DNA of 64,000 nucleotides from positions 62,001 through 126,000 of the forward strand of contig NZ_JAGTJJ010000021.1 in NCBI RefSeq assembly GCF_028435365.1. The letters are read 5' to 3'. Positions within the stretch are counted from its first letter, which is position 1. Every line of letters starts with the position of its first letter. A model generated the notes under the pieces. The model saw only the letters and a program-made list of their open reading frames with translations, did no database searches and was not told the DNA's origin. Below are positions 25,915-33,224 of the stretch, piece after piece. Position numbers and translations under genes: made by a program. This stretch comes from Polyangium jinanense (lineage in GTDB: Bacteria; Myxococcota; Polyangia; Polyangiales; Polyangiaceae).

Positions 25915-26168
25915 CGAGGGAGGCTCATCAGGGCGATCTGGCCGTCATAGCAGGAGGCCATCGTCTCGATCGTGAGGACGAGATCGAACTCGCGTTCCTG
26001 CGCGGGACCCCGGGGCAAAAACCGGGGCTCGCGGAGTGCATCCATCAGCCCTGGGTCGTCCTCCATGAGCGCCTCGGCAGGGATGCGATCCAGAGCACGA
26101 CGCCACAACAGAACGGCCATCTCGAGCAAAAATTTCTTCGTCGGAAGCTGCAATTCAGTGTTCTCCAT
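25842..26168 (-). CDS. Hypothetical protein, N-terminal part of the split gene
   Basis: ATG 26168 lies inside the end of the upstream small membrane gene (overlap ATGGAGAACACTGA), a coupled start. The natural coding portion runs from MENTELQLPTKKFLLEMAVL through FDLVLTIETMASCYDGQIAL to about residue 85, after which the frame becomes low-quality Ser/Arg sequence. It is best read as the N-terminus of the protein continued at 25180-25914. Acidic helices dominate. No family is recognised. Confidence 0.5.
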   Translation of the reverse strand: MENTELQLPTKKFLLEMAVLLWRRALDRIPAEALMEDDPGLMDALREPRFLPRGPAQEREFDLVLTIETMASCYDGQIALMSLPRWPNAGIQRSSSQRRTPLPCLPRP

Positions 26169-26310
26169 TCAACTGCTTGAAACGCGCTACGAGCCGGCGA
26201 TGACGCAATCGGCGTACGATCACAACGAGGCCAGCGAGGAGAGTGCCGCCAGGCAGGACCACGAGCGCCACGATGGCCAGTAGGCGCCAGATATTCTTCC
26301 GGCGGCTCAC
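26155..26310 (-). CDS. Small single-pass membrane protein
   Basis: A 51-residue gene starting at GTG 26310 inside a GTGA overlap with the preceding stop (26307). The protein is MSRRKNIWRL, then one hydrophobic helix LLAIVALVVLPGGTLLAGLV, then a strongly basic tail VRRLRHRRLVARFK. The charge pattern puts positive residues on both sides of the helix. It overlaps the next gene by 14 bp. Overlaps on both sides are good evidence that it is real despite its size. Its role is unknown. Confidence 0.55.
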   Translation of the reverse strand: MSRRKNIWRLLAIVALVVLPGGTLLAGLVVIVRRLRHRRLVARFKQLNGEH

Positions 26311-26651
26311 GTCTCGATACCTGCAACCAACGCAGCAATGGCTGGACTGGCGGATGCAAGCGCCCGCGCATGCTCACGGGCCCACGCGCCGATCAGCGCC
26401 CCGGGGGGCCGCCCCGTTGCTTTCGCGAGCACCGCCACGAGTTGTCGGTCGACCTCGCCCAAGCCCTCCAAGAGCGGATCCGAGGCCCCTCCGATCGAAC
26501 TCGGCCCACCGTCGGTGCCGTCCGCACGCATGCGCGCACCGCGCCGCCGCCCCCCGGGCGCGGGGAGCTGGGCCCCGTAGTACCCCGGCGGGCGCACGTT
26601 CGACGGCCAGGAATCGGGCCGCGGGAGCCCCCCGCGCCCCTTCGGCGCCAC
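26307..26651 (-). CDS. Likely C-terminal continuation of the SprT-like protein (frameshifted)
   Basis: This frame takes over from the metallopeptidase frame at about 26650: GAKLGLGP continues naturally as VAPKGRGGLPRPDSWPSNVR, then a Gly/Pro-rich linker and a helical tail LGEVDRQLVAVLAKATGRPP ending VAGIET. It has no ribosome site of its own (GTG start). Its stop overlaps the start of the small membrane gene, which supports this as the true reading frame. A single-base indel near 26645 is inferred. Confidence 0.5.
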   Translation of the reverse strand: MAPKGRGGLPRPDSWPSNVRPPGYYGAQLPAPGGRRRGARMRADGTDGGPSSIGGASDPLLEGLGEVDRQLVAVLAKATGRPPGALIGAWAREHARALASASPAIAALVAGIET

Positions 26652-27100
26652 GGCCCGAGCCCGAGCTTCGCCCCGATCTCGTTCGCCTTCTGGCAGAACT
26701 TCGGCCCGTGGCCCTTGTAGCCATTCTCCAGGTCGTCGAGGAGTTCCGCCTGCCAGGCGTGAATCATCTCGTGAAGAAGGACATCCAGGATATACAGGAG
26801 CCCGTGCTGCTCACACCGTGGAGCGATGCGAATCCGGCTCGGAATCCCGTGGACGTCCTGCGCGACGTAATCGCCCTCAGCCCGCGGTGAAGCGGGCGTA
26901 GTCATCAGGATGAGGGACTGCTTCAGCGCACCGTCGAAATACTCGGCGTTGTAGGCGTCGAACGCCTCGTAGAGCGCCCGCGGAGCCTCGCGGCCGTCCT
27001 GCTGCACGAGCTGCCGGACGGCGTGGGCGGGGGCGCGGGGATCGACGCGGTCGCGCTCGGCTGAAATTCCCCTTTGAAAGGGACAGGTGCGATCCGCCAT
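26393..27100 (-). CDS. SprT-like zinc metallopeptidase
   Basis: The first 150 residues form a SprT-like domain. It has YEAFDAYNAEYFDGALKQSL, a strand ILMTTP, IRIAPRCEQHG, and then the zinc site LLHEMIHAWQAE (HExxH) with a third ligand in GYKGHGPKFC. SprT-like enzymes are intracellular zinc proteases; eukaryotic Spartan degrades DNA-protein crosslinks. After about residue 150 this frame turns into Arg/Gly-rich sequence, and the real C-terminus is probably in the 26307-26651 frame. ATG 27100 has no strong ribosome site. A 14-bp palindrome lies 33 bp upstream. It heads a reverse-strand group ending with a sigma factor. Confidence 0.75.
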   Translation of the reverse strand: MADRTCPFQRGISAERDRVDPRAPAHAVRQLVQQDGREAPRALYEAFDAYNAEYFDGALKQSLILMTTPASPRAEGDYVAQDVHGIPSRIRIAPRCEQHGLLYILDVLLHEMIHAWQAELLDDLENGYKGHGPKFCQKANEIGAKLGLGPWRRRGAGGSRGPIPGRRTCARRGTTGPSSPRPGGGGAVRACVRTAPTVGRVRSEGPRIRSWRAWARSTDNSWRCSRKQRGGPPGR

Positions 27101-27132
27101 GGCCGAAAACCTAGCGGCGAGGACGGATCGTT

Positions 27133-27146
27133 CAACTGTACAGTTG
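27133..27146. promoter_or_regulatory. 14-bp perfect palindrome, candidate operator
   Basis: CAACTGTACAGTTG reads the same on both strands. It lies between the end of the ribbon-helix-helix gene and the start of the SprT-like gene. RHH proteins bind such short palindromes as dimers, so autoregulation or control of the downstream group is plausible. Confidence 0.45.
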
Positions 27147-27148
27147 TG

Positions 27149-27412
27149 CTATTTATCGTCCAGTGCGCCCGCCTGCCGCAACGCCTTCATTAGGTATTGC
27201 TGTACGTCCATGTTTTCCCGCTTGGCGCTGGCCTCGACCTTCCGGCGCACATCCCACGGCAATCTCTCTTCGAGAATTTGCCGGACGTATCGCCGGATCG
27301 GGATATCGAGCTCCACAGCCTCCCGCTTGAGCTGCACCCTTAGCTCGCTCGGCACGTCGACCTTGAGCGCCCTCAGCGAAGCCTCGTAATCCGATCTTTT
27401 TGATCCGGACAT
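27149..27412 (-). CDS. Ribbon-helix-helix-like small protein
   Basis: An 87-residue protein with LRALKVDVPSELRVQLKREA followed by ELDIPIRRYVRQILEERLPW, the strand-helix-helix plan of CopG/Arc-type DNA-binding antitoxins and regulators, plus a second helical half (VEASAKRENMDVQQYLMKAL). No toxin gene is adjacent, so a simple regulator is more likely than an antitoxin. It is 48 bp upstream of the SprT-like gene on the same strand, with a palindrome between. The start at ATG 27412 has only a weak ribosome site. Confidence 0.6.
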   Translation of the reverse strand: MSGSKRSDYEASLRALKVDVPSELRVQLKREAVELDIPIRRYVRQILEERLPWDVRRKVEASAKRENMDVQQYLMKALRQAGALDDK

Positions 27413-27512
27413 GTAGCGCGCCTACGCCAATCTTAGGCGCGAATTGCCCTTCGAGAAGAGGGGAGAGAAAGAAGCTTCCGGGACGGATTCAAGGTCGGAC
27501 GTCTTGTCGTCG

Positions 27513-29273
27513 TCAGCGACGTCCCCGTATCGCGTTCTGGGCGCGTAAGTAAAGCCTGTTCCATTCCTGATACAATGCCGGAGCTCGGGCTAACCGCTCC
27601 TTCCACACATCATCAACGGCCTTCCTCGCATCCCGCTCCCCAAGGCCATATCGGGCAAACGTCTCTTCCGCGCTCGCTCGGGCCGCCGCCAGCTCGGCAC
27701 AAAGCGCCGCATACCGCTCGAGCGACAGCTCCGGGACCTTCCGCTCCGGCTCCGCAGTTTCCCTTGTCGGCTTTCTGAGGTCCGCCGGAAGCTCAAACGC
27801 CACCGTCCGAGCAAAATCCCTCTCCAGATCCTTCCCATCCCCCTTCCGACTCGCGAGCTCCCGCATGAACGGCAGCGCCTCAACCTTGGGCATGCCGGTA
27901 ATCGGTGCCGTCGCTGCGAGCCCCTGCGCACCTGGGAGTTCCTTCGCATTCCCTGCCGCCGCCCCCTTCTGTCCCGGCGGCTCTTCCCCGAACGGCAACG
28001 CCGGCCCCCGCGGCACTGCGACCACCGGCGCCGTCTCCCCCAGCTCCCGCGGCACCTCCACCCCCCGGCCCTCCCCGAACGGCAACGCCGGCCCCCGCGG
28101 CACTGCGACCACCGGCGCCGTCTCCTCCAGCTCCCGCGGCGCCTCCACCCCCCGGCCCTCCCCGAACGGCAACGCCGGCCCCCGCGGCACTGCGACCACC
28201 GGCGCCGTCTCGTCGAGCCCCGCCCCCTTCGTCGCGCTCACCGCTGCCTTCGCCCCCGCCTGGAACGGCAACGCCGGTCCTCTCGGCACATCCAGCGCGA
28301 GCGATGTCTCGGCGAGCCCAAGGGACGACGGCGCCTTCTGCACGGCCCCCTCCGCCTGTATCTTCACTGCCCCTTCCGACCCCGCAAACGGCAACGCCGG
28401 CCCCCGTGGAACATCCACCACAAGCGCCGTCCCGCTCAACGATTCCGCCGTCCTCGCGGGCTTCGGCTCAGGCACGCTCGCCGTCAGCGGCGGCGCTCCG
28501 TCGACGAACGGCAACGCCGGCCCCCGCGGCACGTCCAGCGCGAGTGACGTCGCCTGGAGCGCCTCCACGCCCCCGGGCTGGGGCAATGGCGGTAGCCGCA
28601 GCGGCGCCGGGCTTGGCGCAACGTCAGGCTCAACCTGCACCGCCTTCTCCGCAAGCCCGCGCAAAACCCCCCGATGCGCCTCCAGCCATCGTCGACGCAC
28701 GACCGACGTCGGCCCGTCGTCGCTCGCCTTCACGGCCGTAGCTTCTGCCGCAAGACGCCCTTCCGCGACGCGCGATCTCCGCAGCACCTTCGGCTCGACC
28801 TCGATCCGCGGCAGCCCTCGCGGCGCGCGTGCCAGCTCAGCGAGCTTCTTCCCGATCGACGCATCCTCCTCGAACCGCCGCGCCCACCGCCGTTCGAGCC
28901 GCGCCACGTCATTCAATCCGAGCCCTGCCCCCGCGAGCAGCCCGATTGGATCCGCGCTCTTCGTATACGCATGCAGAAAGCTCACCCAGGCCGCAGGATC
29001 GTCTTCGAGCGGTTTTACCCGGCGCCCGAGCCAATCCTCGGCCCTGGCAAGCTCGTCTCCGAATTTTCCGAAAAGCGCCGGGTCACCCGCGAGCTTCTTC
29101 TTCCACGCGACATCCGCCTTCTTCCAGGCCTGAGCCTTGATACCCTCGACGCCGAGCACCTCGTCCAGGGCAAACCCCTCTGCGAGCGCCGCGCGCACGG
29201 CCGCGTAATGTGCGAGCGACACACGATGCAGGATCGAGGCCGTGGTAACGCTGAGGCTCGGTGCCGCGGTCAT
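27513..29273 (-). CDS. T6SS-island protein with VPRGPALPF repeats
   Basis: A 586-residue protein with two helical ends and a repetitive middle. Residues 1-200 are helical with many Trp (WKKADVAWKKKL, RVKPLEDDPAAWVSFLHAY), and the last 90 residues are similar in style (RYAALCAELAAARASAEETF, NRLYLRAQNAI). The centre (about residues 225-490) holds seven copies of a motif like VPRGPALPF, six strong and one decayed (MPKVEALPF), the last strong ones as 29-residue tandem units. Short Pro-rich linear repeats of this kind usually act as binding sites for a partner. It is the last gene of VgrG island A, starting six bases after the PAAR-like gene. A loading or adaptor role is inferred from position only. 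Confidence 0.6.
   Translation of the reverse strand: MTAAPSLSVTTASILHRVSLAHYAAVRAALAEGFALDEVLGVEGIKAQAWKKADVAWKKKLAGDPALFGKFGDELARAEDWLGRRVKPLEDDPAAWVSFLHAYTKSADPIGLLAGAGLGLNDVARLERRWARRFEEDASIGKKLAELARAPRGLPRIEVEPKVLRRSRVAEGRLAAEATAVKASDDGPTSVVRRRWLEAHRGVLRGLAEKAVQVEPDVAPSPAPLRLPPLPQPGGVEALQATSLALDVPRGPALPFVDGAPPLTASVPEPKPARTAESLSGTALVVDVPRGPALPFAGSEGAVKIQAEGAVQKAPSSLGLAETSLALDVPRGPALPFQAGAKAAVSATKGAGLDETAPVVAVPRGPALPFGEGRGVEAPRELEETAPVVAVPRGPALPFGEGRGVEVPRELGETAPVVAVPRGPALPFGEEPPGQKGAAAGNAKELPGAQGLAATAPITGMPKVEALPFMRELASRKGDGKDLERDFARTVAFELPADLRKPTRETAEPERKVPELSLERYAALCAELAAARASAEETFARYGLGERDARKAVDDVWKERLARAPALYQEWNRLYLRAQNAIRGRR
27991..28251. repeat. Three tandem 87-bp repeats
   Basis: The sequence AACGGCAACGCCGGCCCCCG restarts at 27991, 28078 and 28165. 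Each 87-bp unit encodes 29 residues with VPRGPALPFGEGRG. The near identity points to recent duplication or gene conversion, and unit number may vary between strains. Confidence 0.85.
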
Positions 29274-29279
29274 GGCGCT

Positions 29280-29702
29280 TCACTCCCCAACGAGCACCGT
29301 CCCGGCGCTGATCACGTTCCCGTTCGGCGCATCGACCGGATCGTTGCACGTCATCACGGCGCTCGCGTTCGTCGCCGCTGGCTTGTTGTTGATGCGCACG
29401 CGCGAGCTCCCCACCTGCACGGTCCCCTTGTTCCCCGGCGGCTTCTGGAACGGCCCTCCTGCGGGCACGTGTGCCGGTGCGTTCGTCGCCGTGCTCCCCT
29501 TCGTCGCGGCAGGCTTGTTCTCGATGAACACATTCCCGCTTAGGTTCCCGTCGAGCGCCCCGCTGAACGGCATGGGCGTCGGCGTCGGAACCGGGCCCCC
29601 TGGCGTCGGGGTCATGACGATGTGCGTGTCGACGCCCACGACCTGATCGCCCTTCTTCGCGACTGGCTGTCCGAACGTCAGATTCGCAGGTTTCATCCCC
29701 AT
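29280..29702 (-). CDS. PAAR-like (DUF4150-type) protein
   Basis: A 140-residue protein from ATG 29702 behind GAGGACGAG. The sequence DTHIVMTPTPGGPVPTPTPM, PFSGALDGNLSGNVFIENKP and AATKGSTATNAPAHVPAGGP match the PAAR-like DUF4150 family. These proteins cap the VgrG spike and sharpen the T6SS tip, often carrying or recruiting an effector. No extra toxin domain is present, so it would be a plain tip. It lies between an unknown gene and the VPRGPALPF-repeat gene in island A. Confidence 0.8.
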   Translation of the reverse strand: MGMKPANLTFGQPVAKKGDQVVGVDTHIVMTPTPGGPVPTPTPMPFSGALDGNLSGNVFIENKPAATKGSTATNAPAHVPAGGPFQKPPGNKGTVQVGSSRVRINNKPAATNASAVMTCNDPVDAPNGNVISAGTVLVGE

Positions 29703-29721
29703 TCTCGTCCTCGACTCGCTA

Positions 29722-31197
29722 TCAGAACCAATCGAACAACCGCGCCCACCCCGTCCGCTCCGAAGCCCTGCGCGCCTCTTCCTTCGCCAGATCCTCCGCC
29801 GCGGGATCCTCGCCGACCGGCTCCGGAATCGTCGGTGGGATGATGATGATCCCAGCGGCCGGGTTCGGGGGAGGAGGCGGTCCGCGGCCGAAATCTTCGA
29901 GCGGGCCAAGGTCGTAAATGACCTTGCCTGCCGCGTCGATCGTGGCTGAAAGGTGTCCTTCCGGCACGGACTTCACCGGACCATTCGTCATGACTGGATA
30001 CACCGGTCGGAACTCGGACAGCGCCTCGACCTGCGCATCTTCCCCCGTCATCTGCTTCCAGTAGTCGCGCACCTGGGAGAAGACGTTCCTGCCAATGTTG
30101 GGGCTACGCATGTGGTAAAAGCGGTGCACCGCCTGGATCGCAAGTTCAGCGTCGCCCTTCTCCGAGGGAAGCGGCGCCGTGAGCCGTGGCCGGGCCAAAG
30201 GACCTTGCGCCCACGCGACCACGTCGAATTTGTCCCCTGTCCAGTGCTGCAGATGCGCGATGAAGGTGTAGAGCGCCCCCGTCTGGATCTTGTCCGCCTG
30301 TGGAACCGTGCCAGTGGTGCTCAGGAACGCATCGCGTTGCGCATTGGTGATGGTCGCCCGCGTCAGATCGTCGCGCGCTGCCTGCACCCACATGAAATGC
30401 AGTTCGTCGGTGTTGTGGATGACCCGCACCGCCTGCCCAGGTGTCTCGCCCGGCCCCGGCGCAGCCTTGGACCACCGCTTGTTGAGGTCGTCCACCCAGA
30501 CGGTCCCCTGCTCCGTATCGACGACGTAATACCGGCCGGCGTCGTACATGAAACCGCAGAGGTAGAAGAGCTTCTGGATGTAATGCCGTTCCGGATCCTT
30601 GCTCTGCGCCGCCTCGAGTTCGTAAATCCGGCCGAGCACCTTGGGCAGGCCCCCCTTGAGTGCCCAGCCCATGCCCCAGGTCACGAACGCCTTGTCGTAC
30701 GTGTTCACCGCGCTCGTCGGCCCTTCTCGCCCATTCATCAGGTGCGCGAATGCCATGCGCTTCATGTACTCGACGCGCAGCGACGTCTTCACGGCGGGGT
30801 CGCTCTCGGCCTCCATCGAGGCCTTTACCTGCATGGCGTCCGCTCGCAGCTCGGATACCAGCTGGGAAATGAATGCCGGGGTATCCGTGAACATGTAGCA
30901 CTTGGCGAGATCGCTGCCGCCCTCCAGGAGCACCGCCTTTGCATCGTCCAAGGGCGGCCACTTTCGGAACTTGGGATCGAACGCCCGCACCATCGCGCGG
31001 ACCTCTTTGACCTGCTCGAGCGTCTCCGCGGGCAACTTCTGGCCGGCATAGGTGTGCCAGGGCAGGATCGGCTTGCTCGGACCGGAGATGTGGGCGACCT
31101 GCGAGGCATCGACGACCTCGGCGCGCTGCACCTTGCCGTCCCCTCCGTACGAGAGCCGAAAGACGTCGAGAATGTCCTGGATGCGGGTCGGCTTCAT
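29722..31197 (-). CDS. Hypothetical protein of T6SS island A
   Basis: A 491-residue protein from ATG 31197, which overlaps the preceding stop as ATGA. It has no signal peptide. It contains many Trp and aromatic segments (WPPLDDAKAVLLEGG, YIQKLFYLCGFMYDAGRYYV, FIAHLQHWTGDKFDVVAWAQ) and a Pro-rich tail (GRGPPPPPNPAAGIIIIPPT). No family or catalytic motif is recognised. Coupling to the WD40 lipoprotein gene upstream and to the PAAR-like gene downstream makes it part of the effector island. It could be cargo, an adaptor or an immunity-type protein. Confidence 0.6.
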   Translation of the reverse strand: MKPTRIQDILDVFRLSYGGDGKVQRAEVVDASQVAHISGPSKPILPWHTYAGQKLPAETLEQVKEVRAMVRAFDPKFRKWPPLDDAKAVLLEGGSDLAKCYMFTDTPAFISQLVSELRADAMQVKASMEAESDPAVKTSLRVEYMKRMAFAHLMNGREGPTSAVNTYDKAFVTWGMGWALKGGLPKVLGRIYELEAAQSKDPERHYIQKLFYLCGFMYDAGRYYVVDTEQGTVWVDDLNKRWSKAAPGPGETPGQAVRVIHNTDELHFMWVQAARDDLTRATITNAQRDAFLSTTGTVPQADKIQTGALYTFIAHLQHWTGDKFDVVAWAQGPLARPRLTAPLPSEKGDAELAIQAVHRFYHMRSPNIGRNVFSQVRDYWKQMTGEDAQVEALSEFRPVYPVMTNGPVKSVPEGHLSATIDAAGKVIYDLGPLEDFGRGPPPPPNPAAGIIIIPPTIPEPVGEDPAAEDLAKEEARRASERTGWARLFDWF

Positions 31198-33224
31198 TGT
31201 TTCTTGCCTACGGAAGAGACCGGAGTCCCTGAAACGAACCGCGTGACGAGATCCGGCGTCGGCAAGAGGAACGTGGCCTCGCTCGACCGCACGAGCCGGC
31301 CAGCGAGAACATCCGGCCCCTCGCGGAAGACCCAATCTTCGGGCGCCTTCCGAGCGAACGCCCGGCTATCGGTCCAGGGTCCCGTGCGCGGATCGAAATG
31401 GAGCACCTCGCCATCCGCCAGACGACGCACGGCCGGCCCGGCGACGAGCTCGAACCGCCCGGTGGGATCTGCGTTTTTCCAGTCCGCGACACGATGCGTG
31501 TCGCTTTGCACCCAAGCTCTGTCGCCGCCGACGAATTTCTTCGAGATCCCATCGTTTATGATTACCAGCGCACCATCCGGCGTCCAGTGGATTCGCCGAT
31601 ACCCCATGATGTGCTTCAGCGGCCGCGGAACCTCAGTCCGCTTTTTCAAATCATACATGCTGACCGAGCCGTCGTCCGTCGCGAGGTACAGGGAGTCGCC
31701 CTCTGGACTCCATTCCATCCTGACCACGGCTGGAACGGGCAGAACGACATAGCTTTCGCCCGTCTTGCCGTCTCGGACCATGACGGCCTCCTTGGTCGCC
31801 AGCGCAATCACATCTTTCGGTCCCCAGGCCGCCGCGACGACTCCCTCAGCGAACTTGGTCGGCGCGCCTTTGCCAGAGCGTGGACGGACGACGAACGTGC
31901 CTCCCTCGGAATAACCGAGGAGCGATCCATCGGGCGAAAAGGCAATCGGTGGACCGCCCTTCATTCGACCAAAGAGCTCGTCACGACCTGCATTGCGGAC
32001 CTCGATGTGCGCGCCCGTGACGAACGCCACGGCATCGCCGCGAGGTGACCACGTGAGGGACGAGGCTTCGACAGGGATGGACCAGAGAGCGCTCTTCTCC
32101 TCGTCCAGGCGATGAAGCTCCGTGGCGGGCGCCTTCGAGGCGTGATGATCCCCGGGGTATTGCTCGCCGCATTCGCCCAGGTTCGTGAGCGAGAGCAAGA
32201 GCGCGCGGCCATCGGGCGATGCGCTCGCGGCGTGGAGCACGGCGCGCTCGAAGGACCGGTCCTTCACGTCTCCCGTGGCCAGGTCGAGCGCCGCGATGTC
32301 GATCGAATGATCCTCGCAGGCTTCCGCCGGAATAGGCGTTTTCCGGATCGCATAGACGATCGTACCGCTCGGGGCCCAGACAGCGCTCACCGTGGCGAGC
32401 TCGCGTCTCGCCTCTTCCACGTCAACCTTGCGATCCGCGAGCAGCTCGCGACCATCGGCCAGCGCCACGACGGACGTCATGTGCCCGAGACTCCGCTGCG
32501 CGGGGCTCCTCCCGCTGCCGCCGAGATACCGCGTCGCCGGGTCGAGCCACACGCGTTCGTACCGCTGCATGTTCGATTCGATCGCCTTCGGCCGGTCTCC
32601 CGCGCGGTTCGGATCCCACAGGAAAGCTCCGGCCGGTAGGGCCGCAGCAATGAGCTTCCCGCCGGACGGCCACGCAAGATCCTCGAGCCGCGCGGGCTCG
32701 GCATCCTGTCCTGCCGGAAGCGGCCCAGAGAACGAGAGCTCGCCGGACGCGGCGTCCCAGATGTACACTTCGGAGCTGCCTTTGCGCCCCGTCGCGATTT
32801 GCTTCCCGTCCGGGCTCCATGCGGCAACGAGCTGCCCGACGTCCTCCTGCGGCGGGTCATCGGGGTGCGTGCTTTGCGCAGGCTTTCCCATCGGCGTGCC
32901 CTTCGCGATCTTCTCGGGCACCTCCCGCCGAGCGGGCCGCCAGCGCTCGCAATCCGCACGCGGCACGCTGCCGCGGTAGAGTCCAACCCCGAGGTCCCAC
33001 ACGTCGCAGTGCTCGCCTTCGACTTGCGCAACGAGCGGCAGCGTCGGGTGAAACAGCATGGGCGCCGCCTGGATGGCCTTCTGCGGCACCGCCACGGGCT
33101 CTCCCGAGGCCGGCGCGGGCTGGGTCGAGGCCGACGCAGAGCCCGAGGGTGCCGGTGCGTTCGAGCTCCCGGAACGGCAGCCGGCGAGGACGACGAGCGC
33201 GAGGGCGAGGAACGCTGGTCTCAT
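31194..33224 (-). CDS. WD40-type beta-propeller lipoprotein
   Basis: A 676-residue protein from ATG 33224 (overlapping the previous stop as ATGA). The signal MRPAFLALALVVLAGCRSG has lipobox VLAGC. After a Ser/Ala/Pro linker, propeller blades recur: LVAAWSPDGKQIATG, SGELSFSGPLPAG, LTWSPRGDAVAFVTGAHIEV, AFSPDGSLLGYSEGGTFVVR and RMEWSPEGDSLYLATDDGSV. Such propellers are binding platforms, and as a lipoprotein it would face the periplasm or cell surface. It follows a second propeller lipoprotein in the same operon. Confidence 0.75.
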   Translation of the reverse strand: MRPAFLALALVVLAGCRSGSSNAPAPSGSASASTQPAPASGEPVAVPQKAIQAAPMLFHPTLPLVAQVEGEHCDVWDLGVGLYRGSVPRADCERWRPARREVPEKIAKGTPMGKPAQSTHPDDPPQEDVGQLVAAWSPDGKQIATGRKGSSEVYIWDAASGELSFSGPLPAGQDAEPARLEDLAWPSGGKLIAAALPAGAFLWDPNRAGDRPKAIESNMQRYERVWLDPATRYLGGSGRSPAQRSLGHMTSVVALADGRELLADRKVDVEEARRELATVSAVWAPSGTIVYAIRKTPIPAEACEDHSIDIAALDLATGDVKDRSFERAVLHAASASPDGRALLLSLTNLGECGEQYPGDHHASKAPATELHRLDEEKSALWSIPVEASSLTWSPRGDAVAFVTGAHIEVRNAGRDELFGRMKGGPPIAFSPDGSLLGYSEGGTFVVRPRSGKGAPTKFAEGVVAAAWGPKDVIALATKEAVMVRDGKTGESYVVLPVPAVVRMEWSPEGDSLYLATDDGSVSMYDLKKRTEVPRPLKHIMGYRRIHWTPDGALVIINDGISKKFVGGDRAWVQSDTHRVADWKNADPTGRFELVAGPAVRRLADGEVLHFDPRTGPWTDSRAFARKAPEDWVFREGPDVLAGRLVRSSEATFLLPTPDLVTRFVSGTPVSSVGKKQ

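Noticed and set aside
27149..27412. Toxin-antitoxin pair based on the RHH protein
   Set aside because: No toxin-sized partner gene lies beside it. The neighbour is a SprT-like protease with its own group.
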